Shown in pieces: positions 42,322-50,921 of a DNA stretch of 64,000 nucleotides. Below the pieces are notes generated by a model, which had not been told where the DNA came from, did not search any database, and saw only the letters and a list, made by a program, of their open reading frames with translations. The stretch is from NCBI GenBank assembly GCA_934747965.1, contig CAKVHI010000003.1, forward strand, positions 62,001-126,000, given 5' to 3'. The first letter of the stretch is position 1; every line of letters starts with the position of its first letter. Position numbers and translations under genes: made by a program. The stretch comes from an uncultured Clostridia bacterium (lineage in GTDB: Bacteria; Bacillota; Clostridia; Christensenellales; UBA1242).

Positions 42322-42519
42322 ATGATGAGAAAGAAAAATGCAAGCACTGAAACTCAAAATTGCTCTAACTGCTCAAACAACTGTGGTAAATGCGGTAGAA
42401 GCAAAAGTGCTACTAAATCTAATCAAGTAGAAACTTCAAGAAGCGCTGGAAAAAGAAGCCATAGTGCCACAACAACTCGCTCTAAATCAAGTTCTACTAG
42501 AAGCAGAAGTAGTAAATAG
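42322..42519 (+). CDS. Small Cys-cluster protein with Ser/Arg/Lys/Thr tail
   Basis: A 65-residue protein. Residues 13-25 form a compact cluster C-x2-C-x3-C-x2-C (NCSNCSNNCGKCG), and residues 26-65 are almost only Ser, Arg, Lys, Thr and Ala, with SR dipeptides near the end (TRSKSSSTRSRSSK). The start is fixed by AGGAGGTGA nine bases before the ATG at 42322. The tail would bind nucleic acid; the Cys cluster could hold zinc or an iron-sulfur cluster. I know no matching family. It is a single-gene unit with a terminator. Confidence 0.75.
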   Translation: MMRKKNASTETQNCSNCSNNCGKCGRSKSATKSNQVETSRSAGKRSHSATTTRSKSSSTRSRSSK

Positions 42520-42527
42520 TTTTCAAA

Positions 42528-42557
42528 AAAAAGGGAAAGTATCAACTTTCTCTTTTT
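42528..42557 (+). terminator. Terminator of the Cys-cluster gene
   Basis: Stem AAAAAGGGAAAGT / ACTTTCTCTTTTT (13 bp with one G-U pair), loop ATCA, T run. Confidence 0.8.
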
Positions 42558-42684
42558 ATTTGTATTTTCTCTTTTTATTGCTCTCTATTACATTTTCCTT
42601 GTTTATAAAATGATTTATAAAATCTATCAAAAATTTTAAACTTTTTTTAAAACAAATAGGGGTCATATTTTAATAGAGATGAAA

Positions 42685-43134
42685 TTATTTACTTATAATT
42701 TTTATAACTTCAAGGCATAAACGATAAACATTTATAGCGGAATGCTCTTTTATAATCGTTTGGCTTTCATCTGCAAATTTTTCAGTAAGATAAATATGCT
42801 GTTTATCATCTTTCATAGCACAATCAAATGTAAATAATCTAAAATCATTACCATCAAATGTTAAACACAATGAATAAGCATCACCATTTTGATTTACAAA
42901 ATTATCTTCATACTGTATTGCATAAATCTTTGCTTTATTTTCATAGTTTATTATAGATTCTTTTATAGGCATATATTTAACAGGAACATTATTTTCCTTC
43001 ATAATGGCATCACAACAGCCCCTAAATACCGCTGTCCAAAGTTTGGAATCTTTGTCCATAAGCCTTATAAAATCTTTTTTTACTCTATTTAAGTATTTAA
43101 GCAATTTATTGCTTATTAGTTGATTATATGTCAT
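42685..43134 (-). CDS. Hypothetical soluble protein
   Basis: A 149-residue protein that I do not recognise. The N-terminal half is helical and basic (NKLLKYLNRVKKDFIRLMDKD). The centre is beta-rich (AYSLCLTFDGNDFRLFTFDC), and the end helical (INVYRLCLEVIKII). There is no signal peptide. AAAAGGTAA lies six bases before the ATG. It has no clear operon partner. Confidence 0.7.
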   Translation of the reverse strand: MTYNQLISNKLLKYLNRVKKDFIRLMDKDSKLWTAVFRGCCDAIMKENNVPVKYMPIKESIINYENKAKIYAIQYEDNFVNQNGDAYSLCLTFDGNDFRLFTFDCAMKDDKQHIYLTEKFADESQTIIKEHSAINVYRLCLEVIKIISK

Positions 43135-43237
43135 AATGTTACCTTTTTAATTATTCCAAAAAAAACTAAACAGTAAAAGAATATAATCTGTTGTTTATTT
43201 AGTTTTATAAAGTTATATTTCAATAACTTTAATTTTA

Positions 43238-44869
43238 TTATTCTAAACTAATTAGATAGTAATATACTGGTTGACCGCCACAAAGCATACTGATTTCTTT
43301 TTCAGGATAAAGTGCATACAATTTTTCTTGCAAATTTAAGGCATCTTGTTCTTTAACTTCATCGCCATAAAATAGTGAAACATTTATAACATCATCAGAC
43401 ATCATTTTGTCTAGTAAACTAATTACAGTTTCTTCGATTGTTTTACCTTTTGTTAAAATGCTTGAATCTGTTAAGCCAATTATATCATTTTTTTGGATGC
43501 TAATACCGTCAACATTTGTGTTTCTTACCGCATAAGTAATGCTTGCTGATTTTACAGTTTGCAAACTATCAGTCATCGCTTCTGTGTTTTCTTCAACAGA
43601 TGCTTCTGGGTTAAAAGACAAACAAGCACTCATTCCTTCTGGAATGTTTTTTGAAGGAATTACAATCAAATTTTTGTTGGTTAATTGTTTTGCTTGTTCG
43701 CAAGCAAGAATTATGTTTTTATTGTTTGGCAAAATAAAGATGTTCTTTGCATTAATCTCATCAACACCCTCTAAAATATCTTCTGCAGACGGATTCATAG
43801 TTTGACCGCCTTCCAAAACATAATCAACGCCAACATCTTTGAAGATAGAAACAAGCCCATCTCCGGCACAAACCGAAATTAAGCCATATTCTTTCATTTC
43901 TTCCAAGGCTTTTTGCTTTTTAAGTTCTCGGTTTTCTTCAAGCATATTTTCAATTTTAAGGTTAAACAATTCGCCAAGTTCCAAACCATAGCCTAGTGCT
44001 TTGTTTGGCTCATTTGTGTGAACATGGACTTTAACCAAACTTAAATCGCCGATACAGATAACTGAATCGCCAATTTCCATTAATTTTTCTCTAAGTCTGT
44101 CTATATCACTTACAGTAGTCTTTTTATGCATTTGAATAACCATAAATTCTGTACAATAAGCAAATTCAATATCCGCCAAATCCATTAAATTTACTTCGGC
44201 ATTGCTTTTTACAACAGGAACAACAGTTTCTGACATTTTAACTTCAACGCTTTCATCGCCAGTGATTAATTTATAAAATCCATTAAAAATAATCATCAAG
44301 CCTTGTCCACCACTGTCAACAACACCTGCTTTTTTCAAAACTGGCAACAATTCTGGGGTCATTTGAAGAGCACTTTCGCCTTCATCAATAACACCTTTCA
44401 AAAATTCTTCAAAAGAGATTTGCTTTTTTGAAAGTCTTGTTGCTGCCTCACTCATCATTCTTATAACTGTTAAGATTGTGCCTTCTTTTGGTTTTGTAAC
44501 TGCGTTATATGCAACTTCAGCACCACTATTTATCGCTTTAGCAAAATTTTTTACATCAATTTCTTTTTCAGTTGAAAGCACCGTGCAAATACCTTTTAAA
44601 ATTTGAGATAAAATAACGCCGCTGTTTCCTCTTGCGCCTCTTAACGCCCCCTTTTGCACTGCTTCGCATAAACTATCCAAATTATTGTTTGGACACATAT
44701 TAATTTCTTTAACCGCACTGTTTAAAGTTAAACTCATATTTGTTCCAGTATCACCGTCTGGCACTGGAAAAACATTCAAACTGTCAACATAACTTCTATT
44801 TTCTTCTAATACCTTGCCACCTGCTATAATCATCTTTCTGAATGTGGCACCATTTATATTTTTTTGCAT
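43238..44869 (-). CDS. fakA: DAK2-domain fatty acid kinase FakA/YloV
   Basis: A 543-residue protein. The N-terminal DhaL-type kinase domain has VFPVPDGDTGTNMSLTL (Asp cluster for Mg-ATP) and GARGNSGVILSQIL. The C-terminal half is the YloV/FakA region (FAYCTEFMVIQM, VHVHTNEPNKALGYG, IFILPNNKNIILA). With FakB/DegV proteins it phosphorylates exogenous fatty acids. I start it at the ATG at 44869, with AGGGGGAT upstream. asp23 precedes it, as in Bacillus (yloU-yloV). Confidence 0.93.
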   Translation of the reverse strand: MQKNINGATFRKMIIAGGKVLEENRSYVDSLNVFPVPDGDTGTNMSLTLNSAVKEINMCPNNNLDSLCEAVQKGALRGARGNSGVILSQILKGICTVLSTEKEIDVKNFAKAINSGAEVAYNAVTKPKEGTILTVIRMMSEAATRLSKKQISFEEFLKGVIDEGESALQMTPELLPVLKKAGVVDSGGQGLMIIFNGFYKLITGDESVEVKMSETVVPVVKSNAEVNLMDLADIEFAYCTEFMVIQMHKKTTVSDIDRLREKLMEIGDSVICIGDLSLVKVHVHTNEPNKALGYGLELGELFNLKIENMLEENRELKKQKALEEMKEYGLISVCAGDGLVSIFKDVGVDYVLEGGQTMNPSAEDILEGVDEINAKNIFILPNNKNIILACEQAKQLTNKNLIVIPSKNIPEGMSACLSFNPEASVEENTEAMTDSLQTVKSASITYAVRNTNVDGISIQKNDIIGLTDSSILTKGKTIEETVISLLDKMMSDDVINVSLFYGDEVKEQDALNLQEKLYALYPEKEISMLCGGQPVYYYLISLE

Positions 44870-44905
44870 TTCGCAAACTATCCCCCTAATATTCAACAAA
44901 AAAAG

Positions 44906-45256
44906 CTAAACCCTAACACCAAGCACATTAACATTCACACTATCTACAATCATACCTGTAAATTTTTCTACAGAATATTTAATTGTGCTTTTTAAAGATT
45001 CAGCAACTGCGTTAATAGAAACGCCGTATTTTAAAATAACATATAAGTCGATATAAATCTTGTTGTCAACAGTAATAACTTTAACCCCTTTATTAGAGCT
45101 CTTTTTCTTAAAAAGCTCGTGCAAATTATCGCTAAATTTTTTAGCGACAAGGTCAACAACACCATAACAATCTAAAGCAACTTTTGCACAAACGCTTTCT
45201 ATTGCTTCTTCTGTGATTGATATTTTGCCATAAGAATTTGTTGTGTTAACAGGCAT
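44906..45256 (-). CDS. Asp23/Gls24 family protein (YloU-like)
   Basis: A 116-residue protein: YGKISITEEAIESVCAKVALDCYGVV, then IYIDLYVILKYGVSINAVAESLKSTIKYSVEKFTG. The family is linked to envelope homeostasis. Divergent rpmB on one side and fakA on the other reproduce the rpmB-yloU-yloV order of Firmicutes. Confidence 0.93.
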   Translation of the reverse strand: MPVNTTNSYGKISITEEAIESVCAKVALDCYGVVDLVAKKFSDNLHELFKKKSSNKGVKVITVDNKIYIDLYVILKYGVSINAVAESLKSTIKYSVEKFTGMIVDSVNVNVLGVRV

Positions 45257-45386
45257 ATTTACTCCACTTAATCAAATTTTTTCAATCTTATTATTACCAA
45301 TTTATTTTAGTAACATTAATATATTACACAATTTTTTACTTAATTGCAATAATTTTTGAAATATTTTTTGAAATTTTTAAAAACAC

Positions 45387-45415
45387 TTGCAAATTATGTT
45401 TTTTTGTGTTACAAT
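45387..45415 (+). promoter_or_regulatory. rpmB promoter
   Basis: TTGCAA (45387-45392), 17-base spacer, TACAAT (45410-45415); the start near 45422 gives a leader of about 37 bases. Confidence 0.7.
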
Positions 45416-45458
45416 ATCAAAGTTTTAAATTGATAAATCTATTAAAGGAGTTTTATAT

Positions 45459-45638
45459 ATGAGTAGAGTTTGTAGTATTTGCGGTAAAGGCAAAATGAAA
45501 GGTAATATGGTTAGCCACTCAAACATTAAAACAAACAAACACTATAATGCTAATGTTCAAAAAGTTAAAGTAGAAATTGACGGAACAACAAAGAGTGAAT
45601 ATGTTTGCACTAAATGTTTAAAAACTTTAAAAGACTAA
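45459..45638 (+). CDS. rpmB: 50S ribosomal protein L28, zinc-binding type
   Basis: A 59-residue protein, too short for most open-frame cutoffs. It starts MSRVCSICGKGKMKGNMVSHS, the family N-terminus, and ends YVCTKCLKTLKD. The two CxxC pairs (C5/C8 and C50/C53) make it the zinc-binding form of L28. AAAGGAG is eight bases upstream of the ATG. It sits divergent from asp23. Confidence 0.96.
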   Translation: MSRVCSICGKGKMKGNMVSHSNIKTNKHYNANVQKVKVEIDGTTKSEYVCTKCLKTLKD

Positions 45639-45651
45639 TTTACAAAAAAGC

Positions 45652-45680
45652 AAAAAAGCGGAGTTCTCCGCTTTTTTTTT
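45652..45680 (+). terminator. rpmB terminator
   Basis: Stem AAAAAGCGGA / TCCGCTTTTT with a GTTC loop and nine T, 14 bases past the stop. Confidence 0.9.
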
Positions 45681-45757
45681 GTTCGCTTAATAATCTTCAT
45701 GTTTAACCATTTTTTGAAATCAAAAACAAAAAACAGATATGTAACACAATTTGTGTT

Positions 45758-45835
45758 TTAGCCTTTAAGTTGTTTCCTAAAAATAAGTTTTAAAAGTGGG
45801 ACTAAAACTTTTGGTGCTTTAATGCAAATAATCAT
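45758..45835 (-). CDS. spoVM: Stage V sporulation protein M (SpoVM)
   Basis: A 25-residue open frame between rpe and rpmB: MIICIKAPKVLVPLLKLIFR and then KQLKG. A clear GGAGG lies eight bases before the ATG. It matches B. subtilis SpoVM in length (26), in the IKxPK start with the key proline, in the amphipathic helix and the FRK near the end. SpoVM recognises the convex forespore membrane and anchors the SpoIVA coat layer. In Bacillus spoVM sits in this same spot, between rpe/thiN and rpmB. Synteny, ribosome binding site and sequence agree, though the peptide is tiny. Confidence 0.85.
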   Translation of the reverse strand: MIICIKAPKVLVPLLKLIFRKQLKG

Positions 45836-45891
45836 AACAATATCCTCCGCTAAAATATGATATGATTTATTTTGAATTTTGGTTATTAACT

Positions 45892-46527
45892 TTAAATTTT
45901 TAATTTTTTAATTAACTCTGTTTTGTTATCTGCGTTTTTAAAAGCCCCGCCCACAACAACTATGTCGGCACCCGCTTTTTTTATTTTGTCTATATTATTC
46001 AAGTTAACCCCGCCATCAACTTCAATTATTTTGTCTGGAAACATTTTGCGTGTCGACTCTATTTTATCAAAAATTTCATCAATAAAAGTTTGACCATACT
46101 CCCCAATTTTAACGCTCATAATCAAAATCAAATCAAACAAATCTTTAAGTCGTTCTATTTTCTCTGGCTTTGTTGAAACAAAAAGAGCCAAGCCCACTAT
46201 AACTTTCTTTTGTTTCAAATATGAAAGTGTTGCAATCAAATCTTCAATGTTATCAAAGGCTTCATAGTGAACGGTTATGATGTTGGCGCCACTAAAAACA
46301 TAGTTTTCAACAAGATTTTTTGGCTTGTCAACCATCAAATGGCAATCTAAAACAAATGTTGAATTGTCATTTATGTTTTTAACTTTATTAAAGTCAAAAG
46401 TTTTGTTTTTGGTAAGACTTCCGTCCATAATATCTAGGTGCAAAAAATCTGCTCCACTAGATATAATTTGTGGTAGCATTTCTTCTATGTTGTCATTGTA
46501 TGGCAAACTTGAAACAGAAACTAGCAT
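45892..46527 (-). CDS. rpe: Ribulose-phosphate 3-epimerase
   Basis: A 211-residue TIM barrel: FLHLDIMDGSLT, LDCHLMVDKPKN, IITVHYEAF, LILIMSVKIGEYGQTFI and the phosphate loop VDGGVNLNNI and VVVGGAFK. The His and Asp metal ligands are present. It interconverts ribulose-5-P and xylulose-5-P. One variation: the usual VMSVNPGFGGQ loop reads IMSVKIGEYGQ. Confidence 0.93.
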   Translation of the reverse strand: MLVSVSSLPYNDNIEEMLPQIISSGADFLHLDIMDGSLTKNKTFDFNKVKNINDNSTFVLDCHLMVDKPKNLVENYVFSGANIITVHYEAFDNIEDLIATLSYLKQKKVIVGLALFVSTKPEKIERLKDLFDLILIMSVKIGEYGQTFIDEIFDKIESTRKMFPDKIIEVDGGVNLNNIDKIKKAGADIVVVGGAFKNADNKTELIKKLKI

Positions 46528-46543
46528 ATTTTATCTCCTTAAA

Positions 46544-46888
46544 CTAAAACGCATATTTAATATGATTTATTTCATCGCCTAAAACTTCTATAACATCAAA
46601 TCTAAACTTACTTTCCAAAAGGTTGTGAAATTTTAAATAAATTGTTGCACAATCACGAATTTTCTTTTGTTTGAAAGGTGTTACGGCTTCACAAGGATAG
46701 CCAAACAATGTTGATGCCCGTGTTTTAACTTCGACAAAAACTCTTTCACCACTTTGTTTATCAAAGCAAATAATATCAATTTCTCCAATAAAATTGGTAT
46801 AATTTTTCTTTAAAATTTTATATCCCTGTTTTTTTAAAAATTTTTCTGCAAGTATTTCGCCCTTTGTTCCCAAAATTTTTGTGTTCAT
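46544..46888 (-). CDS. YraN/UPF0102 family nuclease-like protein
   Basis: A 114-residue protein: GTKGEILAEKFLKKQGYKILKKNY, then GEIDIICFDKQSGERVFVEVKTRAS. The GEIDII and FVEVKTR motifs are the core of a PD-(D/E)XK nuclease fold. The role is not settled. It is next to rnhB, the usual neighbour. Confidence 0.92.
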   Translation of the reverse strand: MNTKILGTKGEILAEKFLKKQGYKILKKNYTNFIGEIDIICFDKQSGERVFVEVKTRASTLFGYPCEAVTPFKQKKIRDCATIYLKFHNLLESKFRFDVIEVLGDEINHIKYAF

Positions 46889-46900
46889 CTTTAACCTTTT

Positions 46901-47524
46901 TTAAACATTAAAATTTTTTATAAAACTTTCTCTGTGAAGTTCGCACTTCCCAAATTTTTTTAAAAGTTCAATATGTTCTTTTGTTCCATAGCCTTTGTGC
47001 TTTTCAAAATGGTAATTAGGATATATTTTAGAATAATCTTTCATAATTCTATCCCTAGTTACTTTTGCCAAAATACTGGCACAGCCAATAGAATAACTTA
47101 AAAAATCGCCTTTGATTATTGAAAGAGTTTCGACATCCAAATTTAATCCAGTAACAGCATCAACAAGCACAACATCTGGCTTTATGTTTAGCCCTTTAAC
47201 CGCTTCAGTCATACCTCGTTTGGTGGCATTCAAAATGTTTATTTCATCAATAATCTTTTCATTCACTATTGATATTTTAAAGGCTAAAGCCGTTTTAATA
47301 ATTTTGTCATACAAAACTTCTCGTTTTGTTTCAGAAAGTTTTTTACTGTCATCAACGCCTTCAATTATGCTAGCACTGTCTAGTGGCATAATAACTGCAC
47401 AAACAACCACAGGACCTGCAAGCGGACCTCTTCCTGCTTCATCTACCCCACAAATAAAGTTATAGCCTTTTTCTAAAAACTTTTTTTCATACTGAAATTT
47501 GTCAACAATCTCTTTAGTTTTCAT
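46901..47524 (-). CDS. rnhB: Ribonuclease HII
   Basis: A 207-residue protein: GVDEAGRGPLAGPVV (catalytic Asp-Glu), VDDSKKLSETKRE, VLVDAV and SIGCASILAKVTRDRIM. RNase HII removes ribonucleotides from DNA. I start it at the ATG at 47524; a longer frame to 47563 lacks family similarity. No strong ribosome binding site is seen. Confidence 0.95.
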   Translation of the reverse strand: MKTKEIVDKFQYEKKFLEKGYNFICGVDEAGRGPLAGPVVVCAVIMPLDSASIIEGVDDSKKLSETKREVLYDKIIKTALAFKISIVNEKIIDEINILNATKRGMTEAVKGLNIKPDVVLVDAVTGLNLDVETLSIIKGDFLSYSIGCASILAKVTRDRIMKDYSKIYPNYHFEKHKGYGTKEHIELLKKFGKCELHRESFIKNFNV

Positions 47525-47581
47525 AAAAATTATTTTATCACAAATCATAAAATTGTCAAACAAGATTACAAAAATATTTTA

Positions 47582-47610
47582 TTGACAAAAATTTACTTTT
47601 TTGATAAAAT
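47582..47610 (+). promoter_or_regulatory. Near-consensus promoter of the 192-residue hypothetical gene
   Basis: TTGACA (47582-47587), 17-base spacer, TAAAAT (47605-47610). The leader would be only about 13 bases. Confidence 0.8.
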
Positions 47611-47629
47611 TTATTATATAGAGGCAGAA

Positions 47630-48208
47630 ATGTTAACAAAAATTAATTCAAAACGAGTTTATAATTATTTAAAAAATAACAACTTTGACATTCAAAATGT
47701 TAATCCAAAAATTAAAGATTTGCTTTTTGACCCAAAAATTTTGAAAGAGGTAAACAGCAACCTTAAAAGCAATGATAAAATACTTTATGTTAAAGATATT
47801 TTTTTGCTTGAAGTATGCTTGCTTAACTCAGTTTTTAAAGATAATAATGGAAATAATAAAATCTCCTACAACTTTATAAAAAGGCAATTTGGAATAAAGG
47901 TCTATGACCAGAATTTTGATATAAAAAAACAGCAATTATTTTTGAAAAACAACCCAAATTTTTCAGGGAAATATAAAGTGTATAGAATTCCTAATATGTT
48001 TGTTGAAAGTTGTTGTGATAGTGAAAATCATTTTAATTTAAATATGAAAACAAATAGTTTTTTCGTAATTAAACAAATTTCTTTGCAATCACTTTTAAAG
48101 TCAAAAATAGATTTTATAACAGTAGAGCAACTTGAAAATTTGCAGTCTAACATTGAATTTAGTGATAAAATAGCAAAATTAAAAGAAGACAGAAAAAAAG
48201 AGTTATAA
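47630..48208 (+). CDS. Hypothetical protein, 192 residues
   Basis: A soluble, Asn/Lys/Phe-rich protein that I do not recognise. It starts MLTKINSKRVYNYLKNNNFD, is helical at the start and end (KIAKLKEDRKKEL), and has a central VCLLNSVFKDNN. I chose the ATG at 47630 because the promoter places transcription just before it, with GAGGC upstream. It is the only plus-strand gene in this stretch and has its own terminator. Confidence 0.72.
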   Translation: MLTKINSKRVYNYLKNNNFDIQNVNPKIKDLLFDPKILKEVNSNLKSNDKILYVKDIFLLEVCLLNSVFKDNNGNNKISYNFIKRQFGIKVYDQNFDIKKQQLFLKNNPNFSGKYKVYRIPNMFVESCCDSENHFNLNMKTNSFFVIKQISLQSLLKSKIDFITVEQLENLQSNIEFSDKIAKLKEDRKKEL

Positions 48209-48238
48209 AAAATGCGGACTAAAATGTCTGCATTTTTT
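48207..48238 (+). terminator. Terminator of the 192-residue hypothetical gene
   Basis: Stem AAAAAATGCGGAC / GTCTGCATTTTTT with one G-U pair and a 6-base loop; usable in both directions, so it may also end rbgA. Confidence 0.85.
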
Positions 48239-48255
48239 ATAAATAAAGACTTAAA

Positions 48256-49092
48256 TTAAAAGTCTAAAATAATCTTTCCTAACTTACCCTTTCTATAATC
48301 ATCCAAAATTGCTTTTGCTCCCCTTTCATAATCAACTTCTTTATTCTTCATTAAAAATCCACGAGAAAAACAAATTTCATCATATATTTCAATTATGGAC
48401 TTATCTTTTACATCAACATTATATCTTTCTTTAAAAACTAAAGGATGTTTTTCTTTTAATTCGAAAATAAATTCATAGCACAAATCTGTTAAAATCAAAA
48501 CCTCATCTTTAATCGAGCCAATATACGCTAAGTGCCTAGCAACAACTTCATCATCAAGATTTGGCCATAATGTTCCGGGAGTGTCTAGTAGTTCAATATT
48601 TCCATCAACCTTTACCCATTTGGTTTGTTTAGTAACACCGGGTTTGTTGCCAACTTCAGCCTTATTTTTGCCAGCAAAATTATTTATTAATGTGCTTTTT
48701 CCTACATTTGGAACACCTATAACAATAAGTCTTAAAGGGATATTTATGCCTTTTGATTTGTTACGCTCAATTTTTTTTATCATCAAAAATTTTGTTTTGC
48801 TTATTATTTCTTTATAAGCATTTGGCTTAGTGCTGTCTAAAACAACAAATTGAGAATTTTCAGTAACAAGGCTTTTACTAAAAGGCTCCAGATCTGCTTG
48901 ATTAACAAAATCTGCTTTGTTTAAAACAAAAATTACAGGTTTTGAGCCGATTATTGCCTTAAATTTGGGGTTTAAGGTCGAAATGGGTGCCCTACTATCT
49001 AAAACATACAAAACAACATCACTGAGTTTGATTTTTTCTTTTAATTCATCCATTGTTTTTTTCATGTGTCCCGGAAACCAATTTATTTTCAT
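48256..49092 (-). CDS. rbgA: Ribosome biogenesis GTPase RbgA/YlqF
   Basis: A 278-residue circularly permuted GTPase: N-terminal NWFPGHMKK, G4 LNKAD first, then G1 GVPNVGKSTLINN and G3 DTPGTLWPN. RbgA helps late 50S assembly. The ATG at 49092 has AAAGGAG six bases upstream. It follows trmD in the usual ffh-rpsP-khpA-rimM-trmD-rbgA order. Confidence 0.96.
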   Translation of the reverse strand: MKINWFPGHMKKTMDELKEKIKLSDVVLYVLDSRAPISTLNPKFKAIIGSKPVIFVLNKADFVNQADLEPFSKSLVTENSQFVVLDSTKPNAYKEIISKTKFLMIKKIERNKSKGINIPLRLIVIGVPNVGKSTLINNFAGKNKAEVGNKPGVTKQTKWVKVDGNIELLDTPGTLWPNLDDEVVARHLAYIGSIKDEVLILTDLCYEFIFELKEKHPLVFKERYNVDVKDKSIIEIYDEICFSRGFLMKNKEVDYERGAKAILDDYRKGKLGKIILDF

Positions 49093-49114
49093 AACAACTC
49101 CTTTGTTTTTTATT

Positions 49115-49789
49115 TTATTTTTTATCATCTAACAAGTCTGGTCTGTTTTTTTGAGTAATTTCCAAACTTTTTTGTTTACGCCACTTTTCAATTTCAGCAT
49201 GATTTCCGCTTAAAAGCACAGGTGGCACTTTAAGACCACAAAAATCACTTGGTCTTGTGTATTGAGGATATTCAAGAAGATTTTGACTGAAACTTTCCTC
49301 CACGCTAGAATGAGAATTGTGAAGCACTTTAGGAAGTAACCTTGTAAGGCTATCAACAAAAACCATACTAGGCAATTCCCCACCAGTCAAAACATAATCG
49401 CCAATAGATATTTCTTCCATATCAAAATAATCTATAACTCGTTGGTCAACACCTTCATAATGACCACACAAAATGATTATATGATCAAATTCAATATAAT
49501 CTTTTAGCATGCTTTGTTTTAAAGTTTTGCCTTTAGGACTCATATAAATTATTTTTGTATTTTGAGTTTTTAATTTGTTTATTGCATCAAAAATCGGCTG
49601 ACACATCAAAATCATTCCATCTCCACCACCAAAAGGGACATCATCTACTTGCCCATGTTTGTTTGTTGAAAAATCTCTGAAGTTAATAAGATTTATTTCA
49701 ATCAAATCATTGTCTTGAGCACGCTTTAATATCGAAGATTTAAGTGGCGAGAACATTTCAGGAAAAAGAGTTAAAATATCTATCTTCAT
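49115..49789 (-). CDS. trmD: tRNA (guanine-37-N1)-methyltransferase
   Basis: A 224-residue SPOUT enzyme: MKIDILTLFPEMFSP, DDVPFGGGDGMIL, LCGHYEGVDQRVI and the knot SIGDYVLTGGELPSMVFVDSLTRLLP. It makes m1G37, which prevents frameshifting. It overlaps rimM by four bases. Confidence 0.98.
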   Translation of the reverse strand: MKIDILTLFPEMFSPLKSSILKRAQDNDLIEINLINFRDFSTNKHGQVDDVPFGGGDGMILMCQPIFDAINKLKTQNTKIIYMSPKGKTLKQSMLKDYIEFDHIIILCGHYEGVDQRVIDYFDMEEISIGDYVLTGGELPSMVFVDSLTRLLPKVLHNSHSSVEESFSQNLLEYPQYTRPSDFCGLKVPPVLLSGNHAEIEKWRKQKSLEITQKNRPDLLDDKK

Positions 49790-50280
49790 ACAATAACCTC
49801 ACTTAAAATTTTAGAATTTAATATCATTTTGTTGTTTTCATAATCAACATTTTCTATTAACCCGTCAATCAAACAAAACACATATTCTTTTTTACTATCT
49901 TTTACAGTATAAATATCTTTAGAGCCGAAATTTTCTATATCACACAAATAGCCTAAAAACAAGTTTTCATCTGTAAATACTTGCATATTAATTAAATCAT
50001 CAACCAAATATTCCCCATTTTTTAAAGAAATATTTTTGCGTTTAACAAAAATCTTTTTGTTTTTTAAACTCTGCGCGATATTTACATCCTCAACTTGCTC
50101 TAATTTAACAAACAAAAACCCCGACTTTCCGCTTAAAAACTTAACTTTATATTCCTCTTTTTCAACAAAACAAGTTTTTAAGTCTATGAAGTCATTTTTT
50201 GAAAATGATGAATTAATTTTTAGCGTTCCATCAAGCCCACGAGTTGAAACTATTGTGCCAATTTCTATTATATCTTTCAT
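49786..50280 (-). CDS. rimM: Ribosome maturation factor RimM
   Basis: A 164-residue protein: IGTIVSTRGLDGTLKI, then a PRC-barrel C-domain (YLVDDLINMQVF, ENFGSKDIYTVKD). It binds S19 during 30S head assembly. The N-terminal GLKGELK motif is changed to GLDGTLK, a mild variation. Confidence 0.93.
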   Translation of the reverse strand: MKDIIEIGTIVSTRGLDGTLKINSSFSKNDFIDLKTCFVEKEEYKVKFLSGKSGFLFVKLEQVEDVNIAQSLKNKKIFVKRKNISLKNGEYLVDDLINMQVFTDENLFLGYLCDIENFGSKDIYTVKDSKKEYVFCLIDGLIENVDYENNKMILNSKILSEVIV

Positions 50281-50336
50281 AAAATTTATTATATCAAATT
50301 ATCAAGGATATTTCAATTAATTTTATACAACACATA

Positions 50337-50362
50337 AAAAAACCGCCTAGCAAGCGGTTTTT
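50337..50362 (-). terminator. Terminator between khpA and rimM
   Basis: Stem AAAAACCGC / GCGGTTTTT with a 7-base loop and T runs on both strands. It ends the ffh-rpsP-khpA message; rimM may be read through. Confidence 0.8.
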
Positions 50363-50596
50363 TTATTCCATTATTTTAACAAAATATTTTACATTGTTAT
50401 TTTCTTGAGCACTTTTTACAATTGCTCTTATTGAATTTGCAATTTTGCCATTTTTGCCAATAACTTTTCCTAAATCTTGCGAATTTACAGTTACTTTTAA
50501 AATGACAGTATTTTCATTTTCATTAACGCTTTCAACTTTCACATCTTCTTTATTAATAACAAGTGATTTAACAATGTAGGTTACTAGTTCTTCCAT
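50363..50596 (-). CDS. khpA: KH-domain RNA-binding protein KhpA
   Basis: A 77-residue single KH domain with GKVIGKNGKIANSIRAIVK (GxxG loop GKNG). KhpA pairs with KhpB/Jag and binds many RNAs. It follows rpsP as in Firmicutes. Confidence 0.94.
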   Translation of the reverse strand: MEELVTYIVKSLVINKEDVKVESVNENENTVILKVTVNSQDLGKVIGKNGKIANSIRAIVKSAQENNNVKYFVKIME

Positions 50597-50613
50597 AACT
50601 CCTCCTATATTGT

Positions 50614-50862
50614 TTATTTTTCTATAGCGCCACTTTTAACTAAAATTGCTTGAGCTGTCTCAGTAGGTTTTGCACCTTTTTTGATCCATTCAGCAGCTTT
50701 TTGATTGTCAATTTTAATTTCAACTGGTTCTTTTAGTGGATTATAAGTTCCTAGAATGTCAATAAATCTGCCATCGCGTGGATAACGAGAATCTGCAACT
50801 ACAACTCTGTAGAATGGATTTTTCTTGTCCCCTAGTCTTGTTAATCTAATTTTTACTGCCAT
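50614..50862 (-). CDS. rpsP: 30S ribosomal protein S16
   Basis: An 82-residue protein: MAVKIRLTRLGDKKNPFYRVVVADSR, then RDGRFIDILGTYNPL. The length and sequence are typical. Confidence 0.98.
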   Translation of the reverse strand: MAVKIRLTRLGDKKNPFYRVVVADSRYPRDGRFIDILGTYNPLKEPVEIKIDNQKAAEWIKKGAKPTETAQAILVKSGAIEK

Positions 50863-50921
50863 AAATTTTTCTCCTTTATAAAATAATATATATTAATTTT
50901 TGTTCAAAAAATTAATCAAGT

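Noticed and set aside
45700..45757. Short AACACA/TGTGTT repeat after spoVM as a terminator
   Set aside because: The stem is only six pairs and the T-rich run is more than ten bases away, so it is not convincing.
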